Shown here one piece after another: positions 8,136 through 15,465 of a stretch of 20,106 nucleotides of DNA. Both the position numbers and the translations under genes were made by a program. Each line of letters starts with the position of its first letter. Positions within the stretch are counted from its first letter, which is position 1. The stretch covers positions 1 to 20,106 of the forward strand of contig JASFTV010000017.1 in NCBI GenBank assembly GCA_050050615.1. The letters run 5' to 3'. The DNA is from JASFTV01 sp050050615 (GTDB lineage: Bacteria > Desulfobacterota > DSM-4660 > Desulfatiglandales > HGW-15). The notes below the pieces were generated by a model. That model worked only from the letters and a program-made list of their open reading frames with translations. It was not told where the DNA came from and did no database searches.

Positions 8136-9347
8136 ATGAAATTCAAATTTGTGGAAGAAAAAAAGGAAGAAAGATACAATGCCAAAATAAAAGTCATTGG
8201 CGTTGGCGGGGCTGGCGGTAATGCCATCAATAACATGATTGCCGCCAAGTTGAAGGGCGTTGAATTCATAGCGGCCAATACGGATAGCCAAGATCTTGAG
8301 CGATCGGCATGTTCCAAGAACATACAGCTCGGCGTGTCCGTCACAAAAGGGCTTGGGGCAGGGTCGGATCCGGAAATAGGCCGCTTAGCCGCCGAAGAGA
8401 ACATCAATGATGTCAGAGACGCCATCGGCAGATCGGACATGATCTTCATAACAGCCGGGATGGGCGGCGGTACAGGAACAGGTGGATCCCCGATCCTGGC
8501 AAGGGAGTGCAGGGAAAGTGGCGCTCTCACCGTTGCCGTGGTGACCAAGCCCTTTAAATTCGAGGGAGAGAAAAGGATGAAAAGGGCGCTCGACGGGATC
8601 GAGAAACTCAAAAAAGAGGTGGATACGCTGATTATTATTCCCAATGAACGGCTGAAATGTGTCGGTGACAAGAACAGCACCTTTAAAGAGCTCATTGTCC
8701 GCGCGGATGAGGTTCTCCTTCACGCTGTTAAAGGGATTTCTGATCTGATTATGAGCGCCGGGTTCATAAACCTGGATTTTGCGGATGTTAAGAAGGTGAT
8801 GGAGCAAATGGGAACGGCCATAATGGGAACCGGCCGGGCGAGCGGGGATCACAGGGCTACTGAGGCGGCCAGCGAGGCGATCAACAGCCCTCTTCTCGAG
8901 GACATTTCCGTCAATGGGGCAAAGGGGCTTTTGATGAACATTACAGGCCCTTCCAATATGACGATGGAAGAGATCGATGCAGCATCAAACTACATCAGAG
9001 AAGAGGTTGATACGGATGCGGAGATATTCTGGGGTATGGTTTTCGATGACAACATGGGAGATGAGGTTCAGATCACGGTCATAGCAACGGGGATTGATAG
9101 AGAACACTACCGTAAGGTGGTCAGATTGCGGGATGTCACACCTGAGGAGGCACAGGATCCCTGGACTGTAAGAGGCATGAACGGTGAAAGTCTGGACGTC
9201 CCGACATTCCAGAGACTCGGAAACGAGTCCTACAGTTCGATGGAAAGAGAAGAAACCGAGAATCAGAGGAAGAAAGGCTTTTTCAAACGAGGTTTCTTCA
9301 AAGATCATCTTGACTATCCTACCTTTCTTAGGGCAAAGGCGGATTGA
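8136..9347 (+). CDS. ftsZ: Cell division GTPase FtsZ
   Basis: FtsZ is the tubulin-like GTPase that forms the Z-ring. The tubulin signature GGGTGTGGSP is near residue 110, preceded by VIGVGGAGGNAINNM at the N-terminus. NLDFADVKKVM and the C-terminal-domain motif GPSNMTMEEI are also present. The globular part ends around residue 320. A short charged linker then leads to the conserved tail peptide LDYPTFLRAKAD, which is expected to bind FtsA. Just before it, a near-duplicate GFFKRGFFKD makes the linker end basic and aromatic. The start ATG is preceded by a strong GGAGGG at 8124-8129, six bases away, the best ribosome site in the dcw run and in keeping with high FtsZ demand. Confidence 0.98.
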   Translation: MKFKFVEEKKEERYNAKIKVIGVGGAGGNAINNMIAAKLKGVEFIAANTDSQDLERSACSKNIQLGVSVTKGLGAGSDPEIGRLAAEENINDVRDAIGRSDMIFITAGMGGGTGTGGSPILARECRESGALTVAVVTKPFKFEGEKRMKRALDGIEKLKKEVDTLIIIPNERLKCVGDKNSTFKELIVRADEVLLHAVKGISDLIMSAGFINLDFADVKKVMEQMGTAIMGTGRASGDHRATEAASEAINSPLLEDISVNGAKGLLMNITGPSNMTMEEIDAASNYIREEVDTDAEIFWGMVFDDNMGDEVQITVIATGIDREHYRKVVRLRDVTPEEAQDPWTVRGMNGESLDVPTFQRLGNESYSSMEREETENQRKKGFFKRGFFKDHLDYPTFLRAKAD

Positions 9348-9372
9348 TTGAGAACCAAAAGGTGTTGAAGAC

Positions 9373-11130
9373 GTGTCGAATAAGCTTGTTTCCCTTTACC
9401 GGGCTCGGCTGGCCAGAGAAAAAGGGGCTATACGAAAGGAATGGGGTGGAAGAACATCCATGGCCCTCGTCTACCCCAATTATTACCGCATCGGCATGTC
9501 TAACCTGGGATTTCAGATTGCATACCACTTATTGAATCGGAGAGAAGATGTTGTTGCCGAGCGTGTTTTTCTTCCCGAAAACAAGGAGATGTCCCTCCAT
9601 CTCAAAAATGGAAAGGGACTCCTGTCCATGGAGTCCCTTTCACCGCTTCACCGATTTGATCTCATCGCTTTTTCGCTCTCCTTTGAGAACGATTATCCCA
9701 ATATCCTGACCATCCTCCATTTAGGTAAGATCCCCCTTCTTTCAGAAGAAAGAGATGATGCCCGCCCCATGATCATGGCCGGGGGGATCACTACATTTAT
9801 GAATCCGGAACCTCTGGCTGCCTTCTTCGACTTTTTCTTATTGGGGGAGGCGGAAGCTGTTCTGGATCCGTTCTTGGACTTATTCTCAGAGATCAAGCAT
9901 ATCCATCAGAAAAAAGAAGACCTTTTAAGGAACCTCACAAGAAATATCCAATCCCTTTATGTTCCTTCTTTCTATAGCGTCGAATACCACAAGGACGGCA
10001 CCATCGCATCCAGGGAACCGACAGAAGACGGTATTCCCGAAAAGATAAAGGTGCGCTGTCAGGATTTGCAAGCTGTGCCTGTAAATACGTCAAAGATTCT
10101 GGCGCCGGAGACAGAATTTGCAGATAGGATTTTGATCGAACTCGGCAGGGGATGTGGCCGTTCATGCCGTTTTTGTGCGGCCGGGTACGTGTACCGTCCA
10201 CCAAGGGTGCGCGAGGAGGTTGAGCTCCGCTCATGCGTCGAGAAGCTGCTCGAGGAGACGGACCGTGTAGGTCTCCTGAGCGCGTGCGTCTCGGATACCC
10301 CGGGCATAGAAAATTTGACCGGTGTCATTGCGAAGAAGGGTGCAACGTTTTCCGTTTCTTCTCTGAGAGCGGATTCAATCACACGACCATTGGTTGAGCA
10401 TTTGAAACATGTGGGTCAAAAAACTCTCGCCATCGCCCCGGAAGCCGGATCCGAAAGGCTGAGAAAGGTCATCAACAAGCATCTGCGACATGATCAGATC
10501 ATCCATGCTGTCCGTTTGATCGCCGGTACAGGGGACTTCGGCCTCAGGCTTTACTTTTTGATCGGACTCCCCACAGAGACGAGGGGGGATGTCTCCGAGA
10601 TTCTTGAACTGGTGAAATCCATCAAACATCACGTGGTTAAAGAATCAAGCACCCGTGGCAAAATAGGGCAGATAAGACTGACTGTGAATTGTTTTGTGCC
10701 GAAGCCCTTCACACCCTTTCAATGGTTTCCCCTGGAAGACGTGACAAGTTTGAAAGAGAAACAGAAGTGGTTAAAGAAGGCCGTAGTACGGGAAGGCGGG
10801 GTGAAGGTGAATTTCGATGTTCCCAAATGGGCCTATGTTCAAACCTTGCTGTCCACTGGGGACAGACGGGTCGCATCCATCCTCAAATTGGCCCATCAAC
10901 TTGACCAGGATTGGGTGAAGGCGTTCCGCTTTTCTGAGGTTAATCCCGATTTCTTTGTCCACCGACCCAAAGGGCTTGGCGAGACGCTTCCATGGGATTT
11001 CATTGATCATGGCATCTACCGAGAACACCTGATCAAGGAATATGAACTGGCTCTGGAAGGCGTGGAGTCGGATGTCTGCGACATAGGTGCATGTGAACGT
11101 TGTGGCGTTTGCGCAACGCGGCCGCTGTAA
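9373..11130 (+). CDS. B12-binding-type radical SAM protein, function unknown
   Basis: This 585-residue protein has an N-terminal region (about 1-200) resembling the B12-binding-type domain fused to many radical SAM enzymes (LVYPNYYRIGMSNLGFQIAY, LGEAEAVLDPF). The radical SAM core follows. The CX3CX2C cluster is C261, C265, C268 in RGCGRSCRFCAAG, with later APEAGSERLR and LRLYFLIGLPTE typical of the fold. The C-terminus holds four cysteines (C569, C574, C577, C580) that could bind an auxiliary Fe-S cluster or zinc. It looks like the uncharacterised family often labelled TIGR03960, here without the DUF2344 partner. Substrate and product are unknown. The start is GTG at 9373, 25 bases after ftsZ, so cotranscription with ftsZ is likely. 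Confidence 0.85.
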   Translation: MSNKLVSLYRARLAREKGAIRKEWGGRTSMALVYPNYYRIGMSNLGFQIAYHLLNRREDVVAERVFLPENKEMSLHLKNGKGLLSMESLSPLHRFDLIAFSLSFENDYPNILTILHLGKIPLLSEERDDARPMIMAGGITTFMNPEPLAAFFDFFLLGEAEAVLDPFLDLFSEIKHIHQKKEDLLRNLTRNIQSLYVPSFYSVEYHKDGTIASREPTEDGIPEKIKVRCQDLQAVPVNTSKILAPETEFADRILIELGRGCGRSCRFCAAGYVYRPPRVREEVELRSCVEKLLEETDRVGLLSACVSDTPGIENLTGVIAKKGATFSVSSLRADSITRPLVEHLKHVGQKTLAIAPEAGSERLRKVINKHLRHDQIIHAVRLIAGTGDFGLRLYFLIGLPTETRGDVSEILELVKSIKHHVVKESSTRGKIGQIRLTVNCFVPKPFTPFQWFPLEDVTSLKEKQKWLKKAVVREGGVKVNFDVPKWAYVQTLLSTGDRRVASILKLAHQLDQDWVKAFRFSEVNPDFFVHRPKGLGETLPWDFIDHGIYREHLIKEYELALEGVESDVCDIGACERCGVCATRPL

Positions 11131-11197
11131 GCCGATTTTCCTTGACCTGAAAAACTGTGTGTCGTTTCATAAATTTGATAGTGGAAAGGAGAAAGCG

Positions 11198-11767
11198 ATG
11201 GGTCAGTATCCGCGTATAGAAATGGAAGGACAGGCAAGAGGAACGGTGGAGGATCAGGCGCATACGGGGAAAAGAGAAGAAAAGCGTGACTTCAGCAAGA
11301 GCTCAGTCACGCTTGAAACCGATCGGTCAACTTTGATTCTTCGAGCTTTCAAAGTCCTGACACTGTCGAGCGTTTTCCTTCTATTTTTCGGATGTGGTCA
11401 TAACGAATCGAGTGAGAAACTGACGTCCATCGAGGCTCGACTTAAAGAAGTGGAGGCAAAGCTAGCCCGATTTGAAGGGGAAATGGAAAAGATAGCACGC
11501 CTCGAAAGGCAGCTTAGCAAGCTCGAGCGATCCATGGCCGAAATGGAAAGATCTGTTGCATCGGCTATCGAGGCCCGGCGTATCAGCAAGGAAGCGATGT
11601 CTCAGGCCAAAACGGGTTACCATGTCGTCCAGCGGGGCGAGATTCTTACCAGGATAGCCAGGCGATACGGCATGTCGTTAAACGAACTGTGTCGCCTAAA
11701 CAAAATCACTCCAGAAACCATTATCCGCCCCGGCCAGAAGCTATTGGTCACCTTGGGCAGCGAGTAG
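11198..11767 (+). CDS. Coiled-coil LysM protein, probable envelope lipoprotein
   Basis: The 189-residue protein has four parts. Residues 1-45 are a polar head, and 46-65 a hydrophobic segment ending FFGC. Residues 71-136 are a heptad-rich coiled coil (SIEARLKEVEAKLARFEGEM and following), and 139-187 a LysM domain (YHVVQRGEILTRIARRYG to RPGQKLLVT). LysM domains bind peptidoglycan, so a wall-anchoring role beside the division genes makes sense; that is inference. C66 could be a lipobox cysteine, but the 45-residue head is long for a lipoprotein signal. A TTG at 11333 would give an ideal short signal but has no good ribosome site. ATG 11198 has GGAAAGGAG six bases upstream, so I kept it. Confidence 0.78.
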   Translation: MGQYPRIEMEGQARGTVEDQAHTGKREEKRDFSKSSVTLETDRSTLILRAFKVLTLSSVFLLFFGCGHNESSEKLTSIEARLKEVEAKLARFEGEMEKIARLERQLSKLERSMAEMERSVASAIEARRISKEAMSQAKTGYHVVQRGEILTRIARRYGMSLNELCRLNKITPETIIRPGQKLLVTLGSE

Positions 11768-11988
11768 TGAGCCTCTTGCTCCACGCCTTTCCTCCACAGC
11801 CGTTCAAGCCCGCCTTGCGCAAAGCATCCATACTAAGCTCCGTATCAGCCTTTCTCTTATAAAAATTGCTTTTCCCGTAATTTTCTAGAGAAAACAAAAG
11901 CCTCTCATTGCCCTTGCTAAAATTGTTCTCTTTTATACAACAGCTAGGGTCATATCGAGAAAAAAATACAACATATGGTATCTTTCTC
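11768..11988. other. AT-rich spacer, no gene seen
   Basis: This stretch follows the LysM gene and precedes the parA promoter. It becomes strongly AT-rich from about 11855. A perfect palindrome TTGCGCAA lies around 11815, but I see no convincing hairpin with a U-tract, so termination of the dcw transcript here is not demonstrated. The minus-strand open frame across it lacks a credible start and looks spurious. Confidence 0.5.
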
Positions 11989-12017
11989 TTGAAAATTGAT
12001 TTCGTTTTTGGTATAGA
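11989..12017 (+). promoter_or_regulatory. Sigma70-type promoter for the parA-like gene
   Basis: TTGAAA at 11989-11994 and TATAGA at 12012-12017 are separated by exactly 17 bases. Transcription would start near 12024, giving a leader of about 55 bases before the ATG at 12079, with a strong AAAAGGAGGGG ribosome site in that leader. This suggests the parA unit is transcribed independently of the dcw run. Confidence 0.65.
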
Positions 12018-12078
12018 GGCCAGCCATGCAACCAAACTCCGATCTCTAAACTAACGTCAAAAGAAAAGGAGGGGCTTT

Positions 12079-12963
12079 ATGAGAATTATCGCAAGTGCGA
12101 ATCAAAAAGGCGGATGTGGCAAAACAACAACAGCCATCAACCTGTCATCCTCGTTAGCAAGAAGGAATCAAAAGGTGCTGCTTATTGACTTTGATCCTCA
12201 GGCGCACGCAACCATGGGACTGAACATAAAGCCTTTCGATCTTGAAAGGAGTATTTACGATGTCATAAAGCTGGGGGAGAGTTTCTTGATTGGGATTGAA
12301 GACATTCGCATTCCCATCAGAGACGACTTTGACCTTGCCCCGTCAAATGCAAAACTGACTGCCGCTGAGCAGGAGCTCACAGGCGTCGATGCCAGAGAAA
12401 GCAGGCTCCTGCGTGCCATCCAGTCACTCAAGAAACCCTATGACTACATCATTATTGACTGCCCGCCCAGCATTGGCCATCTTTGCTTTAACGCCCTTCG
12501 GGCTTGTAAGGAAGTGATTATTCCCATCGATCTAAGTCTTTTTTCCCTTCGCGGCATTTCCAAACTCATGGAAATCGTTGTGATGCTGAAGGAGAAGCTC
12601 GACCACGACATAAAAGCTCGCGCCCTGATTACAATGTATGACTACAGGACCCGATACTCGAAACATGTTCTCGAAAAGGTTCAAGAGGAATTTGGAGAGA
12701 GCGTCTTTGATACCGTCATCCGTTACAACATCCGCCTGCGGGAGACCGTGGATTATGGCGTGCCAATCGGTGAATACGATAAACGGGCCATAGGTCACAA
12801 AGATTATGAAGCGTTAGCTGATGAAGTGATTCGCACAGGTGCTGCTGATATGGAATATGCCTCCGATACAGTGAATGCGGCGCAGGATCTATTACAGAAG
12901 ACAGAAGAATATACGGATATGGCAGAAAAATCACCCAGCAGCGATCAGCCTATCGCCTTGTAG
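12079..12963 (+). CDS. ParA/Soj-type ATPase, orphan
   Basis: This 294-residue protein belongs to the ParA/MinD family of DNA- or surface-binding ATPases that position cargo in the cell. The deviant Walker A is K10-GGCGKTT, with the signature lysine K10 and catalytic K15. Walker A' is DFDPQAH (D37, D39) and Walker B is IIIDCPPS (D127). The C-terminal half (YDYRTRYSKHVLEKVQEEFG, IRLRETVDYGVPIGEYD, DYEALADEVI) is typical of ParA rather than MinD, and there is no C-terminal amphipathic MinD helix. No ParB or parS is visible. The only candidate partner is the small protein at 13139. The cargo is unknown; it could be chromosome, chemoreceptors, a polar structure or an enzyme complex. Confidence 0.9.
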   Translation: MRIIASANQKGGCGKTTTAINLSSSLARRNQKVLLIDFDPQAHATMGLNIKPFDLERSIYDVIKLGESFLIGIEDIRIPIRDDFDLAPSNAKLTAAEQELTGVDARESRLLRAIQSLKKPYDYIIIDCPPSIGHLCFNALRACKEVIIPIDLSLFSLRGISKLMEIVVMLKEKLDHDIKARALITMYDYRTRYSKHVLEKVQEEFGESVFDTVIRYNIRLRETVDYGVPIGEYDKRAIGHKDYEALADEVIRTGAADMEYASDTVNAAQDLLQKTEEYTDMAEKSPSSDQPIAL

Positions 12964-13004
12964 CGCATCGCCCATCCCGGGTTCAGTATTCAGATATGGC
13001 CGCG

Positions 13005-13034
13005 TTGATAGCCGGTCCATTCAGGGCGTATACT
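13005..13034 (+). promoter_or_regulatory. Candidate promoter for the 118-residue protein
   Basis: TTGATA at 13005-13010 and TATACT at 13029-13034 are 18 bases apart, each one mismatch from consensus. They lie in the gap after parA. A start near 13041 would leave a leader of about 98 bases before the ATG at 13139. It would let the small gene be expressed separately from parA, and it argues against coding use of the frame upstream of 13139. Confidence 0.42.
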
Positions 13035-13138
13035 TGCTTTTGAAAAAGAAGGCTATTGAGATCCAAAAGCCCGCGAAATGCGTCAGGAAGGGGGACGCGA
13101 GGCCTGCCATTCGCAAAAAGCTAAGGAGGCTATCCAAA

Positions 13139-13495
13139 ATGGAAAAAAAGAGCGCTGCCCGTGAGCTAGAAAACGTTGCCGACTTCTTCCTATCCTCCGG
13201 CAAGAAGGAAAAAACACCTGACAACAACCTGTCTGAATTCAACGGGGATGACTCGGATCAAGCAGAAGGTGAATTTGAAGTTGAGGAAGCGGTGAGTGTT
13301 CGGAAAAGAATCGCGTATCCGGATGCAGAGAATGCTCAAGAAAACATTAGGCAATGTCTCTTAAAGCATCTCCAGGAGGACTACCATATTTACCGTGTCG
13401 AGTTGAGAAAAACGACCGACATTGAGAGGCCAAGAAGTAAGAAAAGCAAGAAGGAGGAGGTACTCATATTCCTTAAAGGGTCCCCGTCTCATTAG
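13139..13495 (+). CDS. Hypothetical small charged protein, candidate ParA partner
   Basis: I do not recognise this 118-residue protein. It begins with a likely helix (ARELENVADFFLSSGKK), followed by an acidic, probably disordered segment around residues 25-52 (DDSDQAEGEFEVEEA). A more ordered part follows (PDAENAQENIRQCLLKHL, then YHIYRVELRK), then a basic patch RPRSKKSKKEE and a final VLIFLKG. The start is set by AAGGAGG at 13123-13129, nine bases before the ATG. The same frame is open further upstream but overlaps parA out of frame and looks non-coding there. It sits where parB would be but shows no ParB motifs, so a partner or adaptor role for the ParA-like ATPase is inference from position only. 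Confidence 0.68.
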   Translation: MEKKSAARELENVADFFLSSGKKEKTPDNNLSEFNGDDSDQAEGEFEVEEAVSVRKRIAYPDAENAQENIRQCLLKHLQEDYHIYRVELRKTTDIERPRSKKSKKEEVLIFLKGSPSH

Positions 13496-13587
13496 AGACA
13501 AGCAATATTGGCAAAGATTTATCGCAATCCGGCTTTGCCCTGTCCTCCTCGCTGTGTCTCTCCGTGATTGCTCTCCCTCAAGCGAGG
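13486..13587. terminator. Inverted repeats between convergent genes
   Basis: Three perfect inverted repeats follow one another between the convergent parA unit and tup operon. They are GTCTC/GAGAC with a 4-base loop (13486-13499), GGCAAAG/CTTTGCC with a 16-base loop (13510-13539), and CCTCGCT/AGCGAGG with a 27-base loop (13547-13587). None has a clear U-tract on either strand, so calling this a bidirectional terminator region is an inference. Confidence 0.3.
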
Positions 13588-13651
13588 CGATGAACCCTGG
13601 CGAGACAGCATGTCTTGCATGGCCGGTACAGGGGTTCGCCTTTGAATTGCT

Positions 13652-14659
13652 TCAGAATATCTGGATGGCTTCTTTAGGACAGAAGATGCCCACCTCATCG
13701 CCTATATTCAGCGCTTTCTGCCTTAGTGTATCCTTTTGTAATAGGATATTGAGGGGAATCCCGATATCAAGCACAGCCCGCACGAGATCCTGTTCCTCCG
13801 TAAGCTGAACGAGCCTTCCCCTGAAGACGTTTTTTTTGGGATCAAGCTCTTGAACCGATAATATCTTTATCTTCAAGGGATCTATGGACAATCTCACCTC
13901 TCCCCTCCTTTCGGTTTCTGTGAGGAGTCTCACCTTGTCCTGAATCAAACAGTGCTTATTGCCTGCGTCATCGATTTCGATTCTGCCGCTGAACATGTTT
14001 TCGAATATGGAGGGCACCCGCCTCCCTTCAAAAAGGGAGATCACCTCTTGTGAGAGCCTGGATGCCTGAGTGAGATTATGGGTGGTCAAAATGACCGAGA
14101 TTTTTTTCTGTGTATTGATATCCTGTATGATCTGTTCAATAACGATCTGGTTCTCCACATCTACATTTGCAGTGGGTTCATCAAAAAACATGACCTTGGG
14201 TGAACAGGCAAGCGCACGGGCAATGGCCACCCGTTGGGTTTCTCCACCGGACAGCTTGGACGCTTCAGCCCCTGCAAAGGCGCCCATCCCCACGAGATCA
14301 AGGGATTCCTCAATAACCTTCTGCCTTTCCAATTTGGAAGCCCCCCTGATCCTCAGCCCGAACTCCACGTTCTTGTAAACCGTGGTCGTGAAGAGAACCG
14401 GGTTCTGCTGGACCATCACAATTTCCCGGCGTAGGGCTGTCATGTTGTTGCTGCTGAAAACAATCTTCCTGGCACCATATGTGATTTCCCCTGTGGTCGG
14501 GGGGATAAGCAGACTTAGGATTTCCAGAAGGGTCGTCTTGCCCGACCCATTCGGTCCCTGAAGAGCGTATATGATGCCCTCTTGGAAGGCCAGATTCGGA
14601 ATATCCAAAACAGTCCTGTTTCCATAAACCTTAGTCAGATCTTTTATCATGAAGAGCAT
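13652..14659 (-). CDS. tupC: Tungstate ABC transporter ATP-binding protein
   Basis: This is the ATPase subunit that powers tungstate import through TupB. The ABC motifs are complete: Walker A GPNGSGKTT (residues 35-43), Q-loop MVQQNP, signature LSGGETQRVAIARAL, Walker B VMFFDEPTANVD and switch histidine LTTHN. The 335 residues exceed a bare ABC domain. From about residue 240 onward there is a C-terminal extension (RLSIDPLKIKI to GDEVGIFCPKEAI) that looks like a TOBE/MOP-type domain, as in molybdate ATPases, possibly sensing oxyanion. It overlaps the tupB stop by one base (TAATG), so the two are coupled. A second ATG three codons in is possible. The exact substrate is assigned from the operon, not from this protein. 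Confidence 0.88.
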   Translation of the reverse strand: MLFMIKDLTKVYGNRTVLDIPNLAFQEGIIYALQGPNGSGKTTLLEILSLLIPPTTGEITYGARKIVFSSNNMTALRREIVMVQQNPVLFTTTVYKNVEFGLRIRGASKLERQKVIEESLDLVGMGAFAGAEASKLSGGETQRVAIARALACSPKVMFFDEPTANVDVENQIVIEQIIQDINTQKKISVILTTHNLTQASRLSQEVISLFEGRRVPSIFENMFSGRIEIDDAGNKHCLIQDKVRLLTETERRGEVRLSIDPLKIKILSVQELDPKKNVFRGRLVQLTEEQDLVRAVLDIGIPLNILLQKDTLRQKALNIGDEVGIFCPKEAIQIF

Positions 14660-15354
14660 TATACCCTGCTTCTCCCCTGCATATAGCTAAAGAAGATATT
14701 CACCGTGAAACTAATCAAGAGGAGAACGATCCCGAGGGCGATCGCCAGGACGAACTCTCCTTTGTCATATTCAAGAGCCATGGCTGTGGTCATGGTGCGG
14801 GTGTAGCCTTTAGCATTCCCGCCGAGCATCATGGCCACACCGATTTCTGCGATGACCCTCCCGAAGGCGGTAATGATAGCTGCGAGGACGCCAAAACGGG
14901 CCTCTCGAAAGATCACAAGGGATGTTTGAAAAGGGGTGGCCCCCAATGTCATGGCCGTTTTTCTGTGCCTGTCGTCAATGCGGCTGATGGCCGCAATGGT
15001 TAAGGAGGCCACAATAGGAAGGATGAGGATAACCTGTCCGATGACCATGGCCGTCTGCGTGTAAAGAAGATCGAAAATTCCGAGAAGGCCTCTCCTCGAA
15101 ATGAAGGCGTAGACAAGCAAGCCCACAACCACGGTGGGCAGGGCAAGCAAAGAGTTGAGGACGGTAATAACCGCGCGCTTCCCACGAAATTCTTTGAGCG
15201 CGATAAAGAATCCTGTTGGGACGCCCAGCAGGCTCGCGATCAGCGTTGAACTGAGGCTCACCTTGAGAGAGACATAGATGATAAAATAGAGTTCAGGGTC
15301 CAAGGACCACAGAAGAAGAATGGCTGATAGAAAACTGTCAGTAAGAAAACTCAT
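14659..15354 (-). CDS. tupB: Tungstate ABC transporter permease
   Basis: This is the 231-residue inner-membrane channel subunit of the tungstate importer. It has about five to six hydrophobic segments and the BPD-type permease coupling loop TAMTLGATPFQTSLVIFREA followed by AFGRVIAEIGVAMMLGGN. The EAA-like glycine is in the TLGA motif. Size and motifs fit TupB (ModB-like family). The ribosome site before the ATG is weak (GAAAG). It follows tupA after a 111-base gap and overlaps tupC by one base. Confidence 0.88.
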   Translation of the reverse strand: MSFLTDSFLSAILLLWSLDPELYFIIYVSLKVSLSSTLIASLLGVPTGFFIALKEFRGKRAVITVLNSLLALPTVVVGLLVYAFISRRGLLGIFDLLYTQTAMVIGQVILILPIVASLTIAAISRIDDRHRKTAMTLGATPFQTSLVIFREARFGVLAAIITAFGRVIAEIGVAMMLGGNAKGYTRTMTTAMALEYDKGEFVLAIALGIVLLLISFTVNIFFSYMQGRSRV

Positions 15355-15465
15355 GAGATGGCTTTCTATGTCTAGGATTCAGTAATAAGGGATGCCCCAT
15401 GACCAAAACTTGTGATCTTTTCATGAAACGTAAAGCACATTCCACTGGGCTCTACGGTGAATGAA

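Noticed and set aside
8108..8695. Long minus-strand open frame (195 codons) opposite ftsZ
   Set aside because: It is rich in serine, proline and leucine, as expected from the antisense of a conserved gene, and ftsZ explains the region.
11748..12035. Minus-strand open frame of 95 codons in the AT-rich spacer
   Set aside because: It starts at TTG with a badly spaced ribosome site, overlaps the lysM end, and its composition follows the AT-rich DNA.
12875..13138. Upstream extension of the 118-residue protein
   Set aside because: The first part overlaps parA out of frame, is rich in arginine and looks non-coding. A candidate promoter lies inside it, and a good ribosome site supports the ATG at 13139.
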